Source of the DNA: Sipunculus nudus
Taxonomy: Eukaryota; Annelida; Sipuncula; Golfingiida; Sipunculidae
Reading direction: 5' to 3'
Assembly: GCA_026874595.1 (NCBI GenBank)
Contig: JAPPUL010000082.1
Coordinates: 436,001 to 500,000, forward strand
DNA length: 64,000 nucleotides
Part shown: piece by piece, positions 1 to 8,780 of the stretch
Layout: each line of letters begins with the position of its first letter
How positions within the stretch are numbered: position 1 is the first letter of the stretch
The notes under the pieces: generated by a model
What the model was told of the DNA's origin: nothing
Database searches by the model: none
What the model saw: the letters and a program-made list of their open reading frames with translations, nothing else
Made by a program: the position numbers and the translations under genes

Positions 1-2
1 TT

Positions 3-326
3 GAAGGGCTAAATCATATTGCTGATAATGGTTCTTTTACATTGACGACAGGAGTTCTTAGTGAGGATCCTATTCCCTATGGCACAGCGGCCACGATGGT
101 CAATAGAGCTCTTGAGGGTTTTGTGGCATCTGCCGCACTTGAAATGCCTAGAGGGGTCCGTATTAATGCTGTCAGTCCAACTTTGTTAACGGAGTCTGTA
201 GAATCTTTTGGCGCTGCATTTCTAGGCTTTGACCCTGTTCCTGCTTCTAAAGCTGCTCTGGGTTTTCTAAAGAGTATTGGTGGCAAACGAACGGGAGAAA
301 CTTTTGTCGTTAAAGGGCTTGTCTAA
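3..326 (+). CDS. Short-chain dehydrogenase, C-terminal part (cut by window edge)
   Basis: The reading frame is open from base 3 with no start in view, so only the last ~107 residues are present. The region around residues 26-55 (YGTAATMVNRALEGF, then RGVRINAVSP) matches the active-site helix and the RxNxxxP strand of classical short-chain dehydrogenases. The usual YxxxK lysine is absent: the tyrosine is followed by GTAAT. This is seen in a divergent SDR subgroup of about 200 residues, so the substrate cannot be named. The C-terminus ends with a short strand (GETFVVKGLV). Known of the family: NAD(P)-dependent oxidoreductases. The partial gene and the atypical active site limit the call to family level. 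Confidence 0.75.
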   Translation, partial: EGLNHIADNGSFTLTTGVLSEDPIPYGTAATMVNRALEGFVASAALEMPRGVRINAVSPTLLTESVESFGAAFLGFDPVPASKAALGFLKSIGGKRTGETFVVKGLV

Positions 327-408
327 ATACTAACTTTTAATGTAGCTATAGTATTATTTTTATGAAGTGATTAATCAGGAGAACGATTATGTTTCCTAGT
401 TGATATAC

Positions 409-1047
409 TCAATATTTAATTTCTTTAAGAGAGTAGTTATCTTCTAGTATGTTTCTTGAATATGCTTTTCCTACTTTTGTAACTATATCTAATGTCAAGA
501 TATTTACCACTAGAAAAAGTGCCGACGTAGTGATACTTTCAACAAGCTCACCATAAACGCTCTGCTCAGGAAGAAGACTAAATAGTACTAATACAAGATC
601 ACTTAAAAGAAAAGTAGACCACCAAAGAGTAATTATAGAATGACCTTTCATTTTGTGGCTCACATCCCATATCTCTTTTATGACCCTATATGGTGCAAAT
701 AAATTAACAATCGGAATGATAAAAGCCCAAAAAGACCATGCGGAACTATATTTCATAGGCTCACCGGACAATATACGAAGGTTCTTATTACTCCTATAAA
801 CCCACATAAGAAAAGTAATAGTAGTAACTAATAGAATAACTACGAAAGCAAGTAAAATAATAGAAACTATTGCATCCATTATATCAGGCATATCAGGAAA
901 TTCAAAAAGCTTTGGATCTGCAGGCATAGTTAAATAGTAATATAAGACGTAAAGCTCAACAAGTATAACAGTAGCCCAAAAGACAATTGTAGCTTTTAGT
1001 AAAAATCTTAGTATTTTTGTTATTTTAGCGTGGGATTTAACTTTCAT
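409..1047 (-). CDS. DUF4328-type integral membrane protein
   Basis: 212 residues with hydrophobic segments near residues 11-38, 58-82, 101-118, 138-159 and 171-190. The central stretch WVYRSNKNLRILSG, followed by SSAWSFWAFIIPIVNLFAPY and RVIKEIW, is the hallmark of DUF4328: an N-L-R motif, a Trp-rich membrane segment with P-I-x-N-L-x-x-P, then a basic helix. No catalytic residues are known for this family and its function is undetermined. The gene stands alone on the minus strand; its ATG at 1047 is followed upstream by a 15-bp tandem repeat block (1135-1224), so any promoter would have to lie within or beyond that repeat. Confidence 0.75.
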   Translation of the reverse strand: MKVKSHAKITKILRFLLKATIVFWATVILVELYVLYYYLTMPADPKLFEFPDMPDIMDAIVSIILLAFVVILLVTTITFLMWVYRSNKNLRILSGEPMKYSSAWSFWAFIIPIVNLFAPYRVIKEIWDVSHKMKGHSIITLWWSTFLLSDLVLVLFSLLPEQSVYGELVESITTSALFLVVNILTLDIVTKVGKAYSRNILEDNYSLKEIKY

Positions 1048-1134
1048 AGTTATTTAAGGTTATTACTCTTCGTCATAGTAAAAATACTGCTCCTGCTCTC
1101 ATCTTACTTACTACCCTTACCCTTTATCCTTTTT

Positions 1135-1224
1135 CTACTATCCCCCTTTCTACTATCCCCCTTTCTACTATCCCCCTTTCTACTATCCCCCTTTCTACTA
1201 TCCCCCTTTCTGCTATCCCCTATC
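1135..1224. repeat. 15-bp pyrimidine-rich minisatellite
   Basis: Five perfect head-to-tail copies of a 15-bp unit (CTACTATCCCCCTTT) occupy 1135-1209, followed by a degenerate sixth copy and remnants to about 1234. The array fills the gap between the stop of the TPR protein gene (1237) and the start region of the DUF4328 gene. Because the period is a multiple of three it leaves an open frame on the plus strand that would encode a Leu-Ser-Pro-Phe repeat. That frame has no other sign of being a gene. Confidence 0.95.
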
Positions 1225-1236
1225 CTACTATCCCTC

Positions 1237-2304
1237 TTAAGATAACTTGTCAAGCTTTATTTTTACCCCTCTTAATAAGAGATTTGCATCTTCTTCCACG
1301 CCTCGTCTTAAGAATACATTTGACATGAAGTCTACTTCCAATTTCCCTGACTTGTGCTTGGCTTGCTTTAAGTATTCTTCATAATGTTTCTCGCTTCGTT
1401 TTAGGGCCTCTTTTATCTCTTTTTTACTCTTGCCCATCTTTGTATATAATTGTGCAAAAGATTCCTCTAACAATCCAAGATATCTGTTAGATAGGAAGTA
1501 CGATGGGACTTGTTTGTATCTTTCATTAAAATCTTTATAGGTCTTTAAAGTCGCTTTATAACTTTCTTGTGCTTTTTTATACTCCCCTTTCTTATAATAA
1601 TTATAACCTCGATTATATAACGAATGTCCTAAGTTTAATAAGGCTTGGAAGGATAAATAAAAATCTTCTTTATTTTTATATGCTTGGCGAAAATAGTATA
1701 TTGCGTTATCATAATCGCCTATTGAGTAGTATGTTAGCCCTAGCGTGTATTGAGATAAGTATACCTCGCCTACCCCCTCATCTCCGTACTCCTCAAGCAC
1801 TTCTTTATTACCCTTAACTAGTTTTGCAAGTTCATCATCTGTTATATTACCTCCTTCTACGACCTCATCTCCTGCCTCTCTAACCTTTTCTAGTAAATCT
1901 AGATTTGCTTCGTAATATTTATTACTTATCTCCTCTCTTTGCAAATCCTCCATATAAGATAATATCCCAACTGAGCCTAACAATAAAAGCAGTACTACAA
2001 CTCCCCACAAGAACTTAGCTCTGTTCTTCTCAATAAAACCTATTAGTGCGTATATTGCCTTTTGTATACTATCACTAAATCCAAGTCCTTCTGGTTCTAG
2101 GGCATTATTATCTTTTTGCTTTTTATTCTCTTTTTTATTCTCTTCTTTTATCCCTTCTTTTATCCCTTTTTTTATCCCTTCTTTAACCTCCTCTTTAACC
2201 TCCTCTTTAACCTTCTCTTCTTGTCTCTTGGGATTTGCAGCTGTAAGGTTATTAGCTTCTTTAGTCTTGTTTGTGTGCTTTTTTGTACCCTTTCTTTTCT
2301 TCAA
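1237..2304 (-). CDS. Membrane-anchored TPR protein with Lys/Glu-rich cytoplasmic N-terminus
   Basis: 355 residues. Residues 1-75 are a Lys/Glu-rich low-complexity segment built from internal repeats (KEEVKEEVKEGIKKGIKEG). A single transmembrane helix follows at ~97-117, then a helical region at ~165-310 with tetratricopeptide-like pairs (GLTYYSIGDYDNAIYYFRQAY; LGHSLYNRGYNYYKKGEYKKAQESYKATL). The topology resembles YfgM/YbgF-like TPR proteins with an inside N-terminus and an outside TPR domain. The start is a TTG at 2304 preceded by AGAGGG; no better start exists in frame. It lies 106 bp downstream of rpsA on the same strand and is probably the last gene of the pheA-aroF-tyrA-rpsA run. Specific partner unknown. 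Confidence 0.75.
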   Translation of the reverse strand: MKKRKGTKKHTNKTKEANNLTAANPKRQEEKVKEEVKEEVKEGIKKGIKEGIKEENKKENKKQKDNNALEPEGLGFSDSIQKAIYALIGFIEKNRAKFLWGVVVLLLLLGSVGILSYMEDLQREEISNKYYEANLDLLEKVREAGDEVVEGGNITDDELAKLVKGNKEVLEEYGDEGVGEVYLSQYTLGLTYYSIGDYDNAIYYFRQAYKNKEDFYLSFQALLNLGHSLYNRGYNYYKKGEYKKAQESYKATLKTYKDFNERYKQVPSYFLSNRYLGLLEESFAQLYTKMGKSKKEIKEALKRSEKHYEEYLKQAKHKSGKLEVDFMSNVFLRRGVEEDANLLLRGVKIKLDKLS

Positions 2305-2410
2305 TTTCTTGCCCTCTTCTTTAATAGCTTTTTGTTTATTTAGCTTTTTGTTTTATTGATTTAATCTATAAACTTTTTTCTTATAAACTTTTTTCTTTAA
2401 GAAGAAGCTT

Positions 2411-4228
2411 TTAATCTGCGGTGTCCTTTTTATCCTGATTCATGAAGTCTCCGAGTGTTGCCCCACCTTCTGTTACTTTCTTTGAATCCTTTACTACATA
2501 TTTTTTTAACACCTCTGCTTCTCGACGCTTTTCAAGGCCTTTTACTGTTATATTTATCCTATTCCTATTTACGTCTATATGCTTTATACTTCCTTCTACC
2601 TCCATGCCCTCTTTGTAGATTTCTTCTACCGTCTCTTCTTTCCTCTTTAGCATATCTGCACTATGTAAAAACCCTTCAAGTCCTTCATCTCCCAACTTCA
2701 AATATACTCCGTTATCTCCAAAGCGATCTACCGTCCCTTTTATTATACTTCCTTCAGGATGCTCTTTTCTAAACAACATCCAGGGATTGTCTTCTAGCTG
2801 CTTTAAGCCTAGTGATATTATTCGCTCCTCTTTACTACTTTTTAATACTTTAAGTGTTAATTTGTCCCCTTCTTTAAAGTTGTGACTTTCTGGATTGCTC
2901 TGCTTCTTTGTCCAGTCTATATTATCTTTATGTAATAGTCCTTGAAGCCCTGTCTTAAGTTCTATAAATACTCCAAACACCGTTATGCTCTTTACAACTC
3001 CATCCACTAGCTTACCCTCTGCATACTCCTCTTCTACGTCCTCCCATGGATTGTCTAGGACTTCTTTCAAGCTTAAGGAGATTCTACGCTCTTCTTTATC
3101 TAGTGTTAATATCTTTATTTGAAGCATGTCTCCTATCTTTAATACTTCTTCTGGATGATTAACTCGTTTTGTCCAGGATAGTTCTTTTATATGCAAAAGG
3201 CCATCTACTCCATCTGTAAGATTTATGAATGCTCCAAAGTTTACCATTCGTAAAACTTCACCCGTTACTACATCACCTTGTTTATGGGTTTTTGCATATA
3301 CATCCCATGGGTCTTCTGTAAGCTGTTTTAAGCCTAGGTTTATCTTCTGGTTCTCTTGATCTACCTTTAATATCTTAAATTCATGTTCATCTCCTTCTTT
3401 TACCACGCTACGGCTATCTTTTATATGTCCCCATGATAGATCTTTTATGTGGGCAAATCCGTCTATTCCTTCTTCTAAATTTACAAATATTCCATAGCTT
3501 TCTACCTTCTTTACTCTCCCGCTTATTGCTTCCCCTTCTTTTACTTTATTAAAAAATATTTCCCGCCTCTTCCCTCGCTCTTCTTCTAGATGGGCTTTTC
3601 TTGATAATACCACATTGTTATTCTCTGGCTCGTATTTACTTATTTGAAATAAATAGGTCTTACCTACGTGCTCTTTAGGCTCTTCAACTCGTTTTACATC
3701 TACTTGAGATAATGGAAGGAAACAGTCTACTCCTTTTACATCTACTTTATAGCCTCCTTTTATCTCCCGCTTTATTATCCCCTCCACTGTTGTTTCTTCT
3801 TCGTACGTCTTTGCTAGTAATGCCTTCCCTTCTATCATATCCGCTTCCCGCTTGCTTAATAGCAGTCTATCATGCTCATCATCTATTAACATTACCTTGA
3901 CTTTTATCTTCTGTCCAAGCTTTGGCTTTTGCATAAACTCTTCTTGCTTTATTATTCCTTCTAACTTATATCCTACATCTACGAAAATACCTCGGTCCTC
4001 TATACCCACTATCACTCCTTCTACTATCTGTCCTCGCTCAAAAGACAACATCGACTCCTCAAACATCTTTTCAAAATCATCTCCCTCAACGCTCTTCATC
4101 TCTTCTTTATTGAATGTCTTACGTTCTTCCTTCTCAACTTCTGACTTACTAGTTCCTTGTTCATTAGAATCTTCACCTTCTTCCTCGTCTCTTTCCTTTT
4201 TGTTTACTATTACTATCTTTTTACTCAT
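2411..4228 (-). CDS. rpsA: 30S ribosomal protein S1
   Basis: 605 residues with six S1 RNA-binding domains, the architecture of proteobacterial-type S1. The domains start near residues 65, 145, 228, 315, 400 and 488; each shows the V-x-G-x-V-x-x-x-x-x-x-G-x-F/V-V/I pattern (for example GEAISGRVKKVESYGIFVNL and GDVVTGEVLRMVNFGAFINL). An acidic, low-complexity N-terminal extension of ~60 residues precedes domain 1. S1 binds mRNA on the 30S subunit and helps initiation on messages with weak Shine-Dalgarno sequences. That is relevant here because many plus-strand genes lack such a sequence. It follows tyrA on the same strand, an order also seen in other diderm bacteria where rpsA ends an aromatic biosynthesis operon. 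Confidence 0.97.
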   Translation of the reverse strand: MSKKIVIVNKKERDEEEGEDSNEQGTSKSEVEKEERKTFNKEEMKSVEGDDFEKMFEESMLSFERGQIVEGVIVGIEDRGIFVDVGYKLEGIIKQEEFMQKPKLGQKIKVKVMLIDDEHDRLLLSKREADMIEGKALLAKTYEEETTVEGIIKREIKGGYKVDVKGVDCFLPLSQVDVKRVEEPKEHVGKTYLFQISKYEPENNNVVLSRKAHLEEERGKRREIFFNKVKEGEAISGRVKKVESYGIFVNLEEGIDGFAHIKDLSWGHIKDSRSVVKEGDEHEFKILKVDQENQKINLGLKQLTEDPWDVYAKTHKQGDVVTGEVLRMVNFGAFINLTDGVDGLLHIKELSWTKRVNHPEEVLKIGDMLQIKILTLDKEERRISLSLKEVLDNPWEDVEEEYAEGKLVDGVVKSITVFGVFIELKTGLQGLLHKDNIDWTKKQSNPESHNFKEGDKLTLKVLKSSKEERIISLGLKQLEDNPWMLFRKEHPEGSIIKGTVDRFGDNGVYLKLGDEGLEGFLHSADMLKRKEETVEEIYKEGMEVEGSIKHIDVNRNRINITVKGLEKRREAEVLKKYVVKDSKKVTEGGATLGDFMNQDKKDTAD

Positions 4229-4416
4229 TGTTTTAACTGTTTTCTCTCATATCTATTTTATTTTATTTCCTACACTACTTTACCCGCTCTACCCGCTCTA
4301 CCCACTTTATTTCTCCTTATTTCTCCTTATTTCTAGCTTTTTCCCTACTTTCTTCTCTTTTAGCTTTTTTTAGATTTAGCTTTTTTAGATTGAACATAAG
4401 GTGGATTTTATAGAGT

Positions 4417-5358
4417 TTAGCAACTAGTTTCCTGACTATCCTGCTGCTGTCCAAATATCTCAATTCCTTTACGCCATCCACGTCCCATTGATAAGTATAT
4501 TTTTAACTTATCCTCTTCCATCCGCTCTATTAAGCCTTTTAACACTTCTATACTATCTTTAAATACTTTTATTCCTTCCAATATATTTTCTCTATTGGTC
4601 TTTATTATATCGTTCCACATTGTTACTTCGCCCATTGATATGCGAGTTGTGTCTAGTAATCCCTTACCAAATATACCTTCTTTTATACCTTTTTCAAAGG
4701 CGAGACTATGTAATAGTGTGAACGACAGGCAGCTTGATATTATATGCGGGAGATGACTTGTTAGAGAAACTATTTTATCATGCTCTTCTTTGTCTAATAT
4801 GCATACGTTTCCTCCGACTTTTTCCCACAAGCTTTTTATTTGCTTTAGTTTGGTTGAGTTTGTATGTTTCTCCTTTATAACCAATATCACACTTTCTTTA
4901 TATAATTCTTCGTTAGAGTATTTATATCCTTCTTGTTCTCCTCCTGCCATCGGATGTGAGCCTATAAACAATTCTTTAGCTTTCTTTCCCATATTGGATA
5001 TTTCATTTAATATTTCGACTTTTGTCGACCCTACATCTGTTACTACTACATTAGAGTTCAGATAGGGCAATATTTTTTTGTATATGGGCACTATAGTTTG
5101 TACAGGCGTTGCAATTATAACTATATCTGAGTCCTCCACACCCTCTTTATAATCTAAGGCATATCGACTTATAATACCTTTCGATACACACTCTTGTAAT
5201 GCCTCCTGATTACGTCCTATACCTATTACCTCAACTTCATATTCGCTTTTTATAGCCTTTGCTAACGATCCTCCCAATAAACCAACCCCTATTATGCTTA
5301 CCTTCTTGACTGCTGCTTGTCCTGCTTCCAATATTATATCCCTTTGAACACTTATCAA
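4417..5358 (-). CDS. tyrA: Prephenate dehydrogenase
   Basis: 313 residues. A Rossmann dinucleotide-binding motif sits at ~20-36 (KKVSIIGVGLLGGSLAKAI). The catalytic histidine region is present as GSHPMAGGE, and SHLPHIIS lies in the helical dimerisation domain. The enzyme oxidatively decarboxylates prephenate to 4-hydroxyphenylpyruvate for tyrosine synthesis, usually with NAD+. There is no chorismate mutase or ACT domain fused here; the mutase is on pheA two genes upstream. The residues before VKKVSIIGVG are not conserved in the family, so translation may begin inside the first 18 residues. It lies 63 bp downstream of aroF, with a tandem TCCCTTCTTTAG duplication in the gap. Confidence 0.95.
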   Translation of the reverse strand: MISVQRDIILEAGQAAVKKVSIIGVGLLGGSLAKAIKSEYEVEVIGIGRNQEALQECVSKGIISRYALDYKEGVEDSDIVIIATPVQTIVPIYKKILPYLNSNVVVTDVGSTKVEILNEISNMGKKAKELFIGSHPMAGGEQEGYKYSNEELYKESVILVIKEKHTNSTKLKQIKSLWEKVGGNVCILDKEEHDKIVSLTSHLPHIISSCLSFTLLHSLAFEKGIKEGIFGKGLLDTTRISMGEVTMWNDIIKTNRENILEGIKVFKDSIEVLKGLIERMEEDKLKIYLSMGRGWRKGIEIFGQQQDSQETSC

Positions 5359-5421
5359 TCTATTTTCTCTTTAGTCCCTTCTTTAGTCCCTTCTTTAGTC
5401 TTTAATCTTTATCCACGATTT

Positions 5422-6435
5422 CTACATATCCCGACCTACTGCATGAGCTACCTTACGCAAATCTTTCATCAAGTTTGCAAATTGCTCTGGGGATAAGCTT
5501 TGTCGTCCGTCAACAAGTGCTTCCTCGGGTTCATGATGGACTTCTATTAAAAGACCATCTGCTCCACACGCTATCCCTGCTTTCGCTATTGCTCCTACGT
5601 ATTCTCTATACCCGCATGCGTGACTCGGATCCACTATTATCGGCAAGTGACTATTATCCTTTACTACCGGCACTGCCGATACGTCCAGTGTGTTTCTTAC
5701 GCTTGTTTCAAATGTCCTTATTCCCCTCTCACACAGTATCACTTTCTCGTTGCCTTGCGACATTACATATTCACAGCTCATTAGCCATTCTTTTATTGTT
5801 GCGCTCATCCCGCGTTTTAATAGTATCGGTTTGTCTGTTTTGCCTACTTCTAATAATAAGTTAAAGTTTTGCATGTTTCTTGTTCCTATCTGGAGGATAT
5901 CTGAATATTTATAGACTAATTCAACATCTCGTGTGTCCATTACCTCTGTACATATGGAAAGTCCTGTTTCCTCTCGTGCTGTTGATAGTATCTTTAGTCC
6001 GTCTTCTCCGTGTCCTTGAAAGGTATATGGAGATGTTCTTGGTTTAAAGGCTCCGCCTCGCAATATCGTTGCTCCAGATAGCTTTACTTGCTTAGCTGTT
6101 TTTACTGTTTGCTCTTCTGTTTCTACTGTACAAGGGCCTGCTATTATGCATAGTTCATTTCCTCCTATCTTTCCCGTTCCTACTTTTACTTCAGTTGGCT
6201 CTGGGTGGAATTCTCGACTGGCTAGTTTATAGGGCTTTAATACCGGCATTACCTTTTCTACTCCTGCTATAAGTTCAATAGGTTTATTCTCTAGTTTTCT
6301 CTCATCTCCTATCACCCCTATTATTGACCTTTCTTCGCCTTTTGATATAGATGTTTTTAATCCTAGCTCCTCTACTTTATTTACTATATGTTGTATTTCA
6401 TCATCTTTTATGTCTGGTTTTAATACTATGATCAT
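5422..6435 (-). CDS. aroF: 3-deoxy-7-phosphoheptulonate synthase (DAHP synthase, type I beta)
   Basis: 337 residues. Residues 1-70 form the ACT/ferredoxin-like regulatory domain typical of Thermotoga-type enzymes; the TIM barrel follows. Visible active-site elements are the metal-ligand cysteine in IAGPCTVET, the KPRTSPYTFQG segment, the LLKRG strand and the DPSHACG loop with its histidine. It condenses phosphoenolpyruvate with erythrose 4-phosphate, the first step of the shikimate pathway. The N-terminal domain implies feedback control by tyrosine or phenylalanine. The ATG at 6435 has AAGGA about 9 bases upstream. It sits between pheA and tyrA, so the cluster commits carbon to both phenylalanine and tyrosine. 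Confidence 0.96.
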   Translation of the reverse strand: MIIVLKPDIKDDEIQHIVNKVEELGLKTSISKGEERSIIGVIGDERKLENKPIELIAGVEKVMPVLKPYKLASREFHPEPTEVKVGTGKIGGNELCIIAGPCTVETEEQTVKTAKQVKLSGATILRGGAFKPRTSPYTFQGHGEDGLKILSTAREETGLSICTEVMDTRDVELVYKYSDILQIGTRNMQNFNLLLEVGKTDKPILLKRGMSATIKEWLMSCEYVMSQGNEKVILCERGIRTFETSVRNTLDVSAVPVVKDNSHLPIIVDPSHACGYREYVGAIAKAGIACGADGLLIEVHHEPEEALVDGRQSLSPEQFANLMKDLRKVAHAVGRDM

Positions 6436-6619
6436 CTTTTAATCCTTTTTATTTATATTTTATATTCTTTTTTACTTATATTCTTTTGCTTATCTTTTTT
6501 TTGCTTTGTTTATTTATGTTTTATTCTAGATTACTTAAATATAGCTTTTGGTGAAAGCTTGTTCTCATTGTGGAGTTTATGCTTTTTTATATGCTTTCTT
6601 TATATTTAGTTTTTTATAT

Positions 6620-7735
6620 TTAGTTTTTTGGATATACTCCTTTTTGATAGCTTCCTATTTGCTTTACTTTTAGGCATTGGTTCTCAACTTCTTTTATGCT
6701 TTCAATTATATTTTGATTTTGGCTTGATCCTTCAATATCTATAAAAAATATGTAGTCCCATGCTTTTAGGCCACTTGGTCTTGATTCTATTTTTGTTAAA
6801 TTTATTTTTCTTTTGGAGAATGGTTCTAATATATCAGTTAACGCACCGACTTTATCATTTATCGTACAGATTAATGAGGTTTTGTAAGCTCTTGGAGCTT
6901 CTTCTGTTTGTTGGTCTTTTGTTCCTATTATTAGGAATCTCGTTATGTTAGGTTTTGTATCCTGTATGCCTTTTTCAAGGACTTCAACTTGATATACCTT
7001 TCCTGCTACCTCACTACCTATAGCAGCAGAATACTTATCCCACTCTACCAAGCTAACACCTTTTGAATTACTACTTGTTTCTATTTTTTCTACATTAGGT
7101 AAACTGTTATTAAGCCATATTCTGCACTGCGTGAATGATTGACTGTGTCCATAAATACGTTTTATCTTACTTAAGTTTCCTACATTGCTTAAAAGACAAT
7201 GCTCTATATTCATATAACGTTCTGCACATATCTTTAGGTCTGAATATATAAATTTATCTAAGGTATAATGAACAATGCCTCCATGTGAATTTTCAACTGG
7301 GACTACTCCGTAATCTAGTTGTCCAAGCTCCACTTCTTTAAATATATCATCTATACTTGAGATGGCTTTGGCTTTTGTTGATGTACCGAATTGTTTTATA
7401 CAGGCAAGATGAGTATATGAACCCTCAGGTCCTAGATAGCCGACTTTTAACTCTTGTTCAAGGCTTCTTATCGCAGATATTATCTCGCCGTATACTGCCT
7501 CTATTGCAGGACCTGGGAATGCCTTTCCTTTATTTTGCTCTTGGAGTCTTGCTATTATCTGTTGCTCTCGTTCTGGCTTATATATTGTTTGCCCGTCATC
7601 CCCCTTAAGTTGCCCTATTTTTTGAGCACACTCCGCACGCTTATTTAATAAGCTTAACAACTGCTCATCAAGACGGTCTATTTGTTCTCTGTATGTCTTT
7701 ATTTTTTGTACTATGTCCGGCAAGTCTCTCCTCAC
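6620..7735 (-). CDS. pheA: Bifunctional chorismate mutase / prephenate dehydratase
   Basis: 371 residues in the usual three-part order: AroQ chorismate mutase (~10-90, with RLDEQLLSLLNKRAECAQKIGQLK), prephenate dehydratase (~95-275, with GPEGSYTHLA, VENSHGGIV and the TRF motif as ITRFLIIG), and a C-terminal ACT domain (~285-360, with GAL and ESRP motifs) that senses phenylalanine. It converts chorismate through prephenate to phenylpyruvate. The frame opens with GTG at 7735, but a TTG at 7723 follows an AGGAG and may be the true start. A consensus promoter lies 40 bp upstream (7775-7803). It is the first gene of the aromatic run ending in rpsA. Confidence 0.96.
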   Translation of the reverse strand: MRRDLPDIVQKIKTYREQIDRLDEQLLSLLNKRAECAQKIGQLKGDDGQTIYKPEREQQIIARLQEQNKGKAFPGPAIEAVYGEIISAIRSLEQELKVGYLGPEGSYTHLACIKQFGTSTKAKAISSIDDIFKEVELGQLDYGVVPVENSHGGIVHYTLDKFIYSDLKICAERYMNIEHCLLSNVGNLSKIKRIYGHSQSFTQCRIWLNNSLPNVEKIETSSNSKGVSLVEWDKYSAAIGSEVAGKVYQVEVLEKGIQDTKPNITRFLIIGTKDQQTEEAPRAYKTSLICTINDKVGALTDILEPFSKRKINLTKIESRPSGLKAWDYIFFIDIEGSSQNQNIIESIKEVENQCLKVKQIGSYQKGVYPKN

Positions 7736-7774
7736 AGCCTGCTTGTAGCCTATTGGCCTGCGTGGTTGATGTCA

Positions 7775-7803
7775 ATTATAACTATTTTTTAGTACTTTGT
7801 CAA
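7775..7803 (-). promoter_or_regulatory. Sigma70-type promoter of the pheA-aroF-tyrA run
   Basis: On the minus strand a perfect -35 hexamer TTGACA (7798-7803) and a perfect -10 hexamer TATAAT (7775-7780) are separated by exactly 17 bp. Transcription would start near 7768, about 33 bases before the pheA start. The leader is too short for a classical leader-peptide attenuator, and no riboswitch-like fold is obvious. Confidence 0.85.
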
Positions 7804-7921
7804 TGCTTATTTTTTTTATAATTTTTTCATATTTATTGTTTTATATTTTATGAGTTTATGCCTGCTTTTTCCTATCTGAATTAGCTGCTTATTCTTGCTC
7901 TAATTAAAGATGCTTTAGAAT

Positions 7922-8626
7922 TTATAACTGATTTAATAAATATTGGAATAAATCGTTTTTACTGTTGCCCTTAAATTCTTTAAAAACACAAACCCCACTC
8001 TGTCCACTGCGTTTTAATATATGCGCTAGCACCTCAAATGATTCGTTTCCGAGTTCCATTTTTAATTCTACCCCCTTTCCTGGATAGATTATACTCTCTT
8101 TAGGTTGCTCTCCCATAAACATGAATGATATACCACTTATACTTATGTTCTCTATTCTGCTGTAATATACAGTATCCATAGCAAATCCCCGCATCGCACA
8201 TATGTTATGCTCTTCTTTAGATGGTTTTACTCGTATGTTTTGTCGGCGATTCTTTTCCAATCCCTTGCTAAGCCGCCTTAATATCTGCTTTATCTTTTGT
8301 ATTTGGACTTCAACAGTATCATTTTTACTTATTATCCCATACACTTTTGCATCATTAAGCTCCTTTAATAGGCTATAGCTTCTGTTATTCGTTACTACAA
8401 GGATATATATGTTTTGGTGCTCTTTTATAAATTCTTTAAGATAACTTATATTTTGATATTCTCTAAAATCTATATCGAGTAAGACACTGTTTGCTTTATA
8501 GTCCTCAATCTTCTTTAGCAAATCATGGTCCTCATCGACGCTAAAAACATATATTCCTGCTTCAACTAATGCCTTTCGGTAACTCTCCATTAGATCTGAT
8601 GCCTCAAGCGATATTATTGTGCGCAT
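7922..8626 (-). CDS. Receiver-like / PilZ domain protein
   Basis: 234 residues in two parts. Residues 1-120 look like a response-regulator receiver fold: the phosphoacceptor strand is VLLDID and the conserved lysine lies in GIISKND, but the N-terminal acidic pair is replaced by EAS and D-E-D appears later. Residues ~130-234 carry a PilZ domain with the RxxxR motif (RRQNIR) and the (D/N)xSxxG motif (NISISG), both needed to bind cyclic di-GMP. It probably couples a phosphorylation or protein signal to c-di-GMP at an effector, often motility. It stands alone, 187 bp upstream of pheA and in the same direction, but the pheA promoter separates the units. Confidence 0.82.
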   Translation of the reverse strand: MRTIISLEASDLMESYRKALVEAGIYVFSVDEDHDLLKKIEDYKANSVLLDIDFREYQNISYLKEFIKEHQNIYILVVTNNRSYSLLKELNDAKVYGIISKNDTVEVQIQKIKQILRRLSKGLEKNRRQNIRVKPSKEEHNICAMRGFAMDTVYYSRIENISISGISFMFMGEQPKESIIYPGKGVELKMELGNESFEVLAHILKRSGQSGVCVFKEFKGNSKNDLFQYLLNQL

Positions 8627-8780
8627 CTTTTTACCCTCGCTTTTTCTTTGCTACTCATTAATTACCCACACAAGATTTTATTATAATAAGCTATCGTATA
8701 TGAAATTCGCCATCTTTTTACTTTGAGATGAGTATTTCTTTTTTACTATTTAGCACTATTTAGCACTATTTATCAAGTTT

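Noticed and set aside
1030-1245. Open frame encoding Leu-Ser-Pro-Phe repeats
   Set aside because: It is only the translation of a 15-bp minisatellite whose period is a multiple of three; no start signal or family.
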